A stretch of 64,000 bases of DNA, taken from Ectocarpus siliculosus. Its lineage: Eukaryota > Sar > Phaeophyceae > Ectocarpales > Ectocarpaceae. The stretch spans positions 507,447 through 571,446 of the forward strand of contig FN649739.1 in assembly GCA_000310025.1 (NCBI GenBank). The letters are read 5' to 3'. Below, piece after piece: positions 1-11,705 of the stretch (its first letter is position 1; each line of letters begins with the position of its first letter). A model generated the notes under the pieces. That model saw only the letters and a list, made by a program, of their open reading frames with translations. It was not told the origin of the DNA and did not search any database. The position numbers were made by a program, and so were the translations under genes.

Positions 1-3000
1 CCTGCTTCGGGGGAAAGAGTGCCCCCTTCGCTGCTTGGTCTTTCCTGAAGGGAAGTTCGAAGCCGACACATGGCCGCTGAGGAGCGAAGCACGCCAGAAA
101 GACGTACAGATTCGTCCCCCAACCCATTTTGCCTGTCAATAAAAACAAAACAACGTCTCGCGCCTGGAAAAAAATGAAACAACGAGAGATTCGAGGGTGC
201 AAAGGGTGCAAAGAGCTTGAGTCAAATGCGTGAAGTTAAGTGCCATCGTAATCTACCGTAGTAGTAGTAAAATAACTCGTGTTTCCAGTTTCAGATTTAC
301 GTGGGACTCGATTAACTTCCCTGCCGTGAAAACGAACCTACATACCTGTGTTGTTGGCGCTTTCATGGCTCAGATCAATTGTCTAGGTTACAAGTAACTG
401 GTGTTGCTGTTTCATCCCATCTATCAATGATCCGACAAGTACAGAGGGTAGGTAGGTGCTGTGCACTTACCGTTGGCCTTGACTCTCAAGCATGGAGCTA
501 CTTGTAGGAAGCCACCTCCAGCGCACTGTACTGCTGTTGAACACTGTTTGATTGGTGAGACTGGTGTGCAGACTTTTCTGTGACCCAAACTGCACGTCAA
601 AAGGTGAGATGCTGGCAGTCAAGGTCAGGCCGGCCGAAAGATAAGGTGAGCTTGCGAGCTTGGTACATACATGCGATGGGATTCGGTTCGCTGTTCGTGT
701 GCCGATGCTCCTTTTTGCGTCAATCTACATACATACAGCAGTATACAGTTTTTCGTTACGCTGGCTGGCCGGATCTTTGCGTGCACGCAGCCTAGACTAG
801 ATGTATAGACAACTTCTGGTATATATCTCGCTCTTCAAGCTGTGGTCGATCCACATCAACCACCACCTTTCATTCCACCGGTGGGAATCAACATCTACAG
901 CAGCAGCAGCAGCAGTAACTCTGGACCTGTTTCTAGTTTCCTACATGCAGTAGCTAAAAAAATCCAGCACAGCGTGCTTTTACACCTGCACATGTTCAGT
1001 AGTGCGACAAACACATTCATTCCCACCCGAGGCCCAACTTCAAGCACAAGACGTGGTCCTCGCACCGCTACTGGCAGTGCCCTGGCCGTAAGGCAGAGCA
1101 CACGGGCACGACTCAGTACGTGTTTGTGAACGAAAACATGGGTCTACAGCAGTCCGTTTTTGGAGATGCGCAGAGAACCCAAGTCCCGGAGTACTGTCCA
1201 CTTCTGTGGCGAGAGAGCTGCCGGAAAAACGCAAAGGTTACAACGATGTATGCCCAGTACAATCCCTCCCCGCGCCGGGGCTTGTTGTGAAAGCGTGGAC
1301 CCCCTCTTCACGTCGCGGAGTCTCTCCAATGTGACCGTTCCTGGCAACCTCTTCAGAAATCAGAAACATGGCACAGCGTTTTGTTTTGTTTTTATCTTGA
1401 TTAATATGACACAACTTTTTTTTTTGCGCCGAGGAGACTGATGGGGCGGTAACTCAAGCGAGTCGTGAAAGTTGTTCATGACCCACCCGTGGATCCCTGG
1501 CGTCCTGCTCAAAACTTTATTGAGGCCAATCCTGTGGGGGGAGTCCATTGTATACGGTAGGATTTAGTATGGCATGCATTAGCCTACCTACAGGCACCTG
1601 CTAAAATCTTGTTTGGTTTTAGACCGACACAATATTCTACACACAGCAGCAGCAGTGATGGTGGTATTGGATTTGCGTGCAAGTATTATTGTAAAACCTA
1701 CCGGTATTACATGCGGTACTTCGAAATAGTGCTCTATTATTATTGTTGTGTAGGATGCAGTATGGTTATACATAATAAACGCATTGCCTTTTAATGCAAG
1801 AGTTTTTGACTGAAAACGTGTAAGCCCATACAAAACAGCAATCAATAATAGGTTTACTATACATACCACTACGTCCTATACAATAATAGTCTAAGCGCCT
1901 TGGAAGATATGCTACATGGTAGGGGCTGGGTGGTGGACGTCAGAAATGCCGGTGCACGGGCCCTCTTGGTCGAGGGTGGCAAGGGGCGCCGTGGATTCGA
2001 AGGAACCGAAGGAGGAGAGGACTCGTCTGTTTGCAAAAGCGTCGACGCAGCTTCGAACGCGGGCTTTCTTCCATGCCGCCCCTGCTAGTATGCTAGGAGG
2101 AGGAGTCTACATAGATATATATGAACAGCGTTGCATTGCTCCTGGGTCAGGCGTCCCTTAAGTAAGGAAGTGTATTTCCGCACGAAGAAGTTCAGCGTGA
2201 AGGCGTTCTGGCGGTAACCGGATTTCTCTTGCCAATCTAGACTCTGCTGAGCAACAGCAACAGTAGTATAGCCAGTTATCTGCAAAAAATGTACCATGCA
2301 CGTGAAACGTGCGTGTGACACTATCAAGTGCCACGCCGGCAGGAACGGATGGAAGGCGGAAATCGCGAGGGATCTTTTCACAAATGGTTACAACACAGAG
2401 ATACAGTACCCTCTCCCCCCCCTCCTAACAACAAGAAACAGGCGCTCCGTTAGTGCTTTCTCTCATGTGTGCGTGCCTGACATCGGATGCACCCGTCCAT
2501 GCTCGCCTGGAGGTACTACAGTAGGTGTGCAAGGCAAGCCATGTGGAAGACTGTAAACGAACGATTGCATGCATATGTATACCTACAGTATTTACGTTCC
2601 GCCTCGTACGAAGAAGAGTGCCCGCCCATCCGCTGCGTTCGGGCACGGAAAAAATGGCCACCCGGACGAACAAACACAAGAAACCATGCACCACGGGTAA
2701 CTACAGTTGCATGCATAACTACACTATTTACTTTTTCAGTCTTTCGCTGTAAGATTGCCTGCCCACCCGAAAAAAAAAACACCGCCCCGAACGCTGCTCG
2801 CCCGTCCATTGTCCACAGCGCGCAAAGACAATACAAAAATAAAATGGGTGGTTTTGCGCTTTCTCACCCTCAGAACCCGCACGCGACAAACACACTTCAG
2901 ACCTTATAAAGAAGTATCCGGCAGATTGACTCCAACTGAATGACACGCATGACTCCGCCGCCTCGTTTCCGGCACGAGAAGACCGATGTAGCCGCATACC

Positions 3001-4192
3001 ACTACAAACGCTAGAGGGCGATATATTCCTCAACACCCAAGACCCCGTGCGCACCTCCCTGCCTGACTTTTACGAAGCAAATATTCTACAACCCTATTGA
3101 CTACGTGTTTGCTTACGCTACCCACCCCGAATCGCACGCAGCCTATCAATCAATTCTGAAACATGAATGTACCCCTGCTCAAATAAGTACTACATCTACA
3201 AACGATGCCCGCACCACACAGGACAAAAAGCCAACGCTCGCAAGGTACAATTTTAGAAGAGCAGTCGGTAGTACGGTATTCGAACAATCTGCGTGCCCCC
3301 AACCGGAGGTGGAACACAAGATTCCTCACAAACCTTGTGGTCAGTCTCCGGAGTGCCAAAAACGCTTGTTATCCGTGTTTCCACCCTACCTACCGCTAGA
3401 CCACACCCGAATGATAGGGGAAAAGTCAGTTGAAACGAATTCTAACATATTATTTCGGTGCTGCCGTTGTATACAGCAATTGACGGGGCTTTACTGCATG
3501 CCAAGCACGTCTGTGTATAGTTCATCACGAAAAAATGGGGTCGTTAAACGAGAGGAACAAAAACAGTAACGCCACAAAACCGGGCACGACAAATATGCTC
3601 TCCCCTGACGGGAACCCCTTGTGCCGCCACCACGGCACGCCAAGCGATGCATATCAACAAAGAACAACCCCAGTCTCGAGGACCTAGGTTGCTTCACACA
3701 CCGTGCCCAACCCCCCGCCCGCCTCGGCACGATCCGTGTGAACGTACACCGACGGGAAGACGAAAACCATCAAACCGGAAACACGCGTTGCCGCCGAAGG
3801 ACGGCCTACCCCGCCCTCCAGGAAACCATGAAAAGAAAAACGTGGCAAAAAATGTGGAAACACCCGTCTAGCCAATCAAGCACCTCTCTCTCTCTGAGAT
3901 CACCTTGCCGCAAGCATCGTCCTAGGCCTCCACGAATCAACCAAAACCTCATCCGAAAGAGACGTGTCAGGTATGTACCCTCAAACCCCCGACACCATCA
4001 ACGAAAAACTCATCCAAAAGAGAGCTCCATCAGGAACTACCCTCAAACCCCTAACACCAACGAAAAAACGAAAACAACGCGCGAAAACACGACCGTCACG
4101 AGGGACCAAGCAAACTCATCAGGAGCCACGAGACGATTACGCCCCCCCTCCCCCCCCCCCTCTCTCTCTTTGTTGGCCGGTCCTGTTTGGCA
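1..4192. other. Intergenic / 3' flank with no recognised gene
   Basis: No open frame in this stretch looks like a protein I recognise, and the short frames overlap on both strands in the way random frames do. The right end (about 3850-4192) must include the 3' UTR of the minus-strand GTPase gene. Within it, at about 3915-4085, a segment of about 60 bases containing ATCAACGAAAAACTCATCC-like words is imperfectly repeated. The left part contains scattered short CA- and GT-rich tracts only. A gene of which only a non-coding part is present here cannot be excluded. Confidence 0.5.
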
Positions 4193-7100
4193 TCAGTGTA
4201 CCGAGATGATCTTGCCGAAGCCTCGGGTCCTTCCCTCCCGAAGTACGATCGTGGTGCCCACGGACAAGTACTCGGGTCGGTACAGGAATCGAAACCTGAT
4301 GAAAAAGAAACGGTACACGCGGGACGTACGGTCATCAGGAAAAGGAACGTGGGGGGGCAGTGGTTTCTTGCCTGACTACCTGTTGACCAATCACCACGGT
4401 GCCCCTCCGACAATGCGCACTTCTCCTATCGTCCCCGATGCGGGGCAGCACCAATATTCGGGCGTCGTTTTCGGTTATGATACAGTTATAACAGAGACCC
4501 AGTTTTTCTCATGTGGGGGGCAGGGGGGGGGGGTGTACTCATAGTCGTGCATGCCGTAGTCGTTAGACCATTGACCTCGCATCCCTACAACGCCGGGACG
4601 GAGCACGCCGGGTTCTCACCGGACCAGGCTCCCACATCACCAAGCGCGAAGCACCGTGAGGTATTCGGCGAGTCGCATGAGGAGTGCGCTTCATCCTGCC
4701 AAGGGTGTTCGGCATCTTATGCTTACTTACTTGCGTACGGATAACAGCTGCGTATTGCTTACTTCATTTTCTGGTGCATTCACTTCCAGAGACATTTATA
4801 AGCACTTTCTAACTGCCTCGAGGGTGCTTGAACAATTTAACACAACGTGGTGCGATTATCCCCCTTTGCGCGGAGTGAGGGTTCTTGACCCCGCACAACA
4901 TAATCTACTCGACCGCCAATATCGTTGCCGCAAAACAAATAATCCAAAGCAAGAAAAAAAAGCGGTAACCTGGTTACCGAGCTCACTAAGCGATCGGCTT
5001 CTTTTACAACGTCGTTACCAGCGAACAAACTCAACCCCGATGGGGGGGGGGGCTTGTTCTACAACGTCATTGCCAAGCGACGAAAACCCAATCCCGATGG
5101 CAAACACTGGGGGCGGCGGTTTGTTTTACAACGTCGTTGCCAAGCGACGAAAACCCAACCCCGATGGCAAACACCGTTAATACCGTGGGGAGGGGGGGGT
5201 CAACGTACGACAATCAGGAGAAAAGGGGAGGGACATGAAGCTAGCTTGGGGGTTGCTTAGAAACAAGGAACCTAGCATAGCAAGACACAACGTTCAAACA
5301 AAAGGTGGCGCATCACGCCTCTGGACGAGAGACAAACACAAACAACAAGGCAGTTTGTGCTAGAGTTTGCCATGCTAGGGGAAAGCGGAGGGGGGGGGGG
5401 GGGGTGCCTCTGTTGACGCACTCACCGGCAAACGGCGCGTTCCCCGGACTTGATTCCTGCCGATGGCGCGGCCCGTGCCGGTCCCGGTTCTGCTGCTGTC
5501 TCTGTTGCTCCTGCTTCCTCTGACTCTACTACCGCTGTCTCTATTGCCCCTCCTCCTGCTCCTTCTCCTTCTCCTGCTGGTGCTGCCGTCGCTGTGGAAT
5601 CTACTGCCGCTGGTGCTGCTGTTGCCGCTGTCTCTGTGGAATATGCTGCTGCTGCTGCTGCTGCCGCCGCCGCCGCTGTCTCTGTGGAATCTACTAATGG
5701 TGCTGGTACTGCTCCTGCCGCTGGCACTGGCGCTGGTGGTGGTGGTGGTGCAACACCCGCGGAGTCTACTGCCGCCGTGGACAAAAGCATGGAGGTGATG
5801 CGCGCCGACTGGCAGATGTTGTGAGCGTGCACCACCGGCTGGTAGTTCTCGCGGATCACCCTGGTCCCCGCCAGGTCGTCGGAAGAAGAAGACGGGCGTC
5901 GGCGCCGGTGTGGACGACGGTAGCGTTATCGTTGGCCACGACGTGTGCAACGGAACAAAGCCAGGGGATAAGTGAAACTTTGGTCCGCGGTGAAGACATG
6001 CAATATACAGCAAAACAAAAGAAAAGGTCTGCTTCACCGACAAATAAACCCAGGACCAACTTTCCGGGAGTGGAGGTAAACAGGCCATGCTGCATGTTGT
6101 AGACCGGGCGGTCTCAATCATAGCTGTAACGTGCATAGAGTGAACATAAGTTGAAACGGACACGCACGTAACTTACAAAGAGCACACCTAGACACAGCAC
6201 GCACACATGAGCTGCCTGTGTGTGGGTGTCCGTACTACCAGTCCATGTCACTGCAAGTCATTCCTTTGACCCTTTCTCTCTCTCTCTCTGTCTCACCCCG
6301 GGTGGTGCAGGACCATCACCTCCGCCTCGAACTCGTAGCTCGTGTTCGGCAGACCGGTAGCCTGCACCAACAAGCAAACGCGCAGCAAGCAGGAAGGAAT
6401 GTGGCAGAAGGCGCGGGGGGGGGGGAGGGTTATGCAATCAATGCTGCTGCCACTTTCGAAAGCGTAGCATGCCCAGAAACAAACCTCCCGCCCCGCCTAG
6501 AACCGGCGGCAGCGGGTAGCACTAGCGACAGCAGCAGCTGCTGCTGCCGAGCTCCTGCTGCCGAGCTCCTGCTCAGGAGAGTCAAGGCGTGGTCTGACGT
6601 CGTCGACAGGCTGCTCTACTTTGATGCAACGACGCTCTTGCGATCTCTACCGAGCCAAATCGCCAGCAAGCTCGTGTATCGTTCGTGGTAACATCGGCAT
6701 ACGGAGTAGACAGCAACAGCGGTGGTCTGTCTAAAAAAAAAACGTCGTACCACACAATGACCAACCCCACCTGTAGCTCGTAACAAAGAGAAACACGAAC
6801 ACACACCCCTCCCCCTCCCCCTCCCCCTCCGCGATAACATCACCTTGCAGCCTGATCACAACAAGCCAGCCTCAAAAAAAAAAAAGAGAAAGAAGAAAAA
6901 AGACATCCCCCCCCCAATGTAACTCATGCAGAAGTCGCGTACCTCCACTAACACCATCCCTTTCCGGGTTCTTCTAGGGCTTTCCGCTTCCCCGACGCCA
7001 CCAACACCACCGCTGCCGCCGCCGCCATCAACGAGCGGGGCGGGGGTTCCGCCGGACGCCATCATCCCCGCCCCGCCGCAACCCCCCCCGATCCTCGCAG

Positions 7101-9939
7101 GTATCGAAGCCACCACCCCAACCCCCGCTTCCACCGCCTTCTCTCGTCCCTTCTTCTCCTCCTCCTCCTCCTCCTCCTCCTCCTCGCTCCCCCCCGCCCC
7201 CCCATGTATCGTTTCCGCCCGCGGGGCCTCGGCCGCCGCCGCCGCCGCCGCTGATTCCGCCCCCTCGGGCGACACCGCCGCTCCATGGTGGACGGCCACA
7301 AACCCACCGCCGCCCCTCTCTTGCTCCTCGTCACCGTCGCTGTCCGTGTCGGGATCGGTGACCAGCGTGAACGATGCCGTCTGACCCGCCGATGCCCTCC
7401 GCACCGCCAGCCTGGCGCGCGCGATATTTGTTGGAGTAGAGGAAACGGAAGAAAAAAATGAAACGAAAGTTGCCTTGTATATGGGGGACACGTCGTATGG
7501 GTGTATCGGACAACATGTTACGAGTACGATTCGTGATGATAAGGGACCAGCACTGAACGCCAGCATTTCGTCTCCTGTACAAGCTTTTGATTTGGGTACA
7601 GCCGCTGGGGGGGGGGGGGGTCAAGAACGAAGGCGGTGGTGGTCTAGTCTAACTAACCTGGCGACGTGCACGGAGGCCACGGCAGTCCGGACGAAGGCGC
7701 CGCGGGGCCCCGTGGGTCCCAGGAGGAGGCGGTCCCCCACAGACACGGTGCCGCTCACCACGTTGCCGGCGTACACCTCGCCGACGCCCTCCACCATAAA
7801 CGTGTTGCTGATGCGCACCTGTTTTTTTTTTTTTTTAGAGGTGCGAAAGAAACGAACGTGGGTGTTGGGGGCGGGGGGGGCGGGGCTGGTCTGTTGTTGG
7901 TGGTCGAGAAAGTGAGCGCCAAGTTCTGGTCGACAATGGCCGACGGACCCAAACACAAAGGTAATGGTCCCTGCGTATGGCGGCATAAATAAGGCCGGTC
8001 GCCCCCGGTAAAAGACCGGTGAATCGCGGGACAGACGGAATATGCAAGTGGTCCCATGCTATAGTCTGAATCGTGCCGGGTGCTCGGTGAAAGCCCTGCC
8101 AACTTCCCTTGGCGCTATGAGGCCTCCTACAACGAATCGAAACTAACAATGCTGGAACGCAGTTCCCCGATTGAATCGGGGTCCTCGCCTACCGAGCTGA
8201 GGGGCCTCCATAAAGAAGCTGGCATAAGCACAAGGCTGTGACAGCGATCGTAAGCTTCACGGCCACAACGAACACTTCCAAACAAGGGCATACTACAGGT
8301 GATGAAACAAGAAACTACGAATGCTAGCACTAGCGCCGGTCCCACCACCTAGAACAAAACATTCAGTTACCGATCAATTTACACCCCGTTCTTCGCCAAG
8401 GGGCTTCCCCCCAATGAAGGGCAAGCGCCAAGTAAATCGTGACATACGCTTTGCCTCCAACCACACCACAACAGCACCACCACCACATGTATCACCAAAA
8501 CGTCAACGTCCAACACAACAACAAACAACAACAACAACAACAACAACAAGTCTCTTCCCGTGATCGTATCAAGCCCACCCCCCCCCCCTCGGCGCCAAAC
8601 GCAACAACCACATCACATGCATCCGAGGACGCACTGCTGTACTGCTGTACTGTACCTCCGCTGCCTTGCCCCTGGCCTCCTTGTACATGGCCTCCAGTGG
8701 CTCGGGCGGCGACAGTCGGCCAAGGAACGCCCTCAGGTCGGCGATTCCGTCGGATGTGACCGAGGACACCTGCATCACTGGGACAGACGCCTCCCATGAT
8801 ACGTCTCCGGTCGCACTATGTTAGCGTAGCAGGCAAACGAGCAGGCAGACGGACAGACAGGTACAAACGGAGAGAGAACAGGAGACAGAGAGAGGAGACA
8901 GACAGACATCGAAATTAGTGAAGCAAGGGAGGGAGACCGACACACATCGACAAGGAGACACAGCCAGAAACACACAGCAATCAGAGACACAACAGTTAGA
9001 GCACGAAACTCCGAGAGATGCGTGGAGACAGAGAAAGCGAGGGACAATCGAAACACCCTAAAGGACTTGCAGAGCAAAGCAAAGAAAAAAACACAGGTCT
9101 GGCCCCGTTCAGCAGCGGTCGGGGAGACACACGGAGACAGCCAACCAGACGGGCAGACGAAAAACGAAACCAACAAAGGGCCCTCTCACCTGCTACCTCC
9201 GCCGCCCCCGCCTCCCCTGATCGCATCCGCGGCTGCCTCTGCGTCCTCCACACACCCCACAATCCTCGCCCGCCGGCCCATGCACGCCCACAGCACCCGG
9301 TCGATCCCTTGCAGGGCGGCCCTAATCTCCGTCGCCGCCGCCGCCGCCGCTGACTCAGCGGTAGCATCGGCAGAGGGTTGCCCGTGGGTAGAGCGTCGCC
9401 CGTGGGCTGGAGATGGAGGCGTTTCTGAAGTGGTGGTAGTAGGCGGGGACGAAAGGGTCCCCGGGGGAAGGCTTCCGGCCACGTCCGACTTGGTCATCAC
9501 CACGAAAATCGGCAGCTGGAATGTCAGAGGCGGTGCGACGGGCAGGAGCAAGGGCGTGTGCATGTGAGCGAGAAAGAGAGAGAGCGAGAGAGAGAAAGCC
9601 GGAAGAATGGTGACAAGCGGGTGTGCCTTCCACTACCATGGCCACCTCTACAAAAAACGGACATGGAGCCGAGAGTTTTCCATAAAAAGCCCGTACCCCG
9701 AAGCACACATGCCTGTTCTCGGTTAGACCCTTTTCTTCTCCGCGACAACAATTTTTCCATGATGATTTAGGCCTGTGACCACCGCAATCGCCTCTCCAAA
9801 GCATCGGAAACCAGTGTAGCATGTAATGGGTGTGATGGCGTCCTGCTTTCGTACTGTGACGAAGCGACAGTATCAGCTACAGCTACAGCTACAGCTACAG
9901 CTACAGCTACAGCTACAGCTACAGTATCAGCTACAGCTA

Positions 9940-9985
<46 letters not shown>

Positions 9986-10720
9986 CAACAAAACAACAGC
10001 ATCCAACAACAACAACAACAACAGCAGCAGCAACACAAGATACCAAAAACAAAAACAGCCGAAACAGTCGAAACGCCAAGGAACCAGCATCCTCACCTGC
10101 AAGGCGAGAGCGATCGCCAGGTGCTCCCGCGTCATGCGCTGCACCCCGTCCACCCCGGACACCACGAGCATCGAGTAGTCCAGCGCCGACGCCGTCATGC
10201 CCGTCAGAGTCGTCTTGAGGTACTGTTACGGGTGGTCGTTTTTGTTGCGCCATCAGTTGCGAGGTTAGGTGAACTCCAGACAGAGAGTTATCACGGGGCG
10301 TCGGGAACGGAGTCGTAAAAACAAAGCGCGGGAAAGTGCAACAGCAGGGCGTGGTTTTGCAACAAGGCGAAGAGCGGACCTAATCCACGGCACCTCCGCG
10401 ACTGGCATCAATCAGGGACATCTACCGCAATCCGTGGGTGGCGCTGCGCGTTCCCTTCGAAAGGTAGCATGACAGGCGCACGTCTCCTGTAAGTCGGTAC
10501 GACAACTAGGTACTCCAATGCGATAACGCGCAACCTTTCGATGCGGCGCGAGGGCGTGTGTGCATAGCAGGGGTGGTGCAACATATACGACGAGATACTG
10601 TAACAGCAAAACTCAAGCACCCTCATGCCCCTGTCAGAGGTAGTGTTTCAAATACCGCAACACCCAACAATACTACGACGCGGGGCAAGCGGCGTTTACA
10701 TTACGTATGCCTGCCTGTTC

Positions 10721-10791
<71 letters not shown>

Positions 10792-11664
10792 CGCTCTAGA
10801 TCTGTCTGTGAGGTTGTTTGTGTCCGTCAATGCCTATCGATCCCTCTCTCACTCCCAGTGACCCTTTCGCCCCTGCCTCTTCGTCGTGACTGGCTAAACA
10901 ATATTTCTCTTGTCTCTCCCCTCCCCCCTGCGTCTCTACACAATGCAAGGACACGCGGTGCCGTGGGCAAAAAACAATATACGACACCTTTTCGTGTCCT
11001 GGCTGATCGATAAAGGTGAGCACCCTCGACTCGCCATCCTCCTCCTCGCCCCCCAACCCACCACCGTCCAGCCGCTTCCGTAGTCCACGTTTTCCGTGCC
11101 CGCTCTCTATCGTCGGCAGTCAACACAGGAAAGGCAGCAAGGGGGGCACAGGTTCGTGTGTGCACGAAGACGGGTTACATGACACACGAGAGCGAGATGC
11201 GAATGCCATGGAGGCGGGAAGTGGCATGCCGCAACAGAAACGTCCATATCAAGCGCCAAACCACGTTTGCAACCAGACACGAGAGCTCCTACGGCAACCA
11301 CAACTCGGCAACCAATAGCCCAAGAAGAGAACAAGAAGAACAAGAAGAACAAGAACAAGAACAAGACAACAAGAAGCAACAAGAAGAAGGAGAAGAAGAA
11401 GAACAACAAGAACAACAACAAATACGCCACCAGCAACAACAGAGGAAACTACGAAGAACAACCTTCAACACCAACACCAGCAACGGGTCAACCGACAACA
11501 CCACCAGCGCTCACCATCCACGCTGTACCCCCGCGGCCGGCCACCACCACTGCCGCCACCGCCGGCGCTCCCGTTCCCTTTCCTCGCCCACGCCGACGCG
11601 AAGCCGTTGCTGGCAGAAACACCTTCCAGGTTCGACACTCGCGGGAACGAGGAGCTCAGCACCC

Positions 11665-11705
<41 letters not shown>

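Noticed and set aside
3621-4544. 307-residue plus-strand frame
   Set aside because: It is antisense to the last GTPase exon and runs into repeat copy 1; its composition is arbitrary Arg/Pro-rich.
5450-5824. Plus-strand poly-Leu/poly-Ala frames over the GTPase exon 13
   Set aside because: They are antisense shadows of the coding trinucleotide repeat; the minus strand carries the conserved GTPase blocks.
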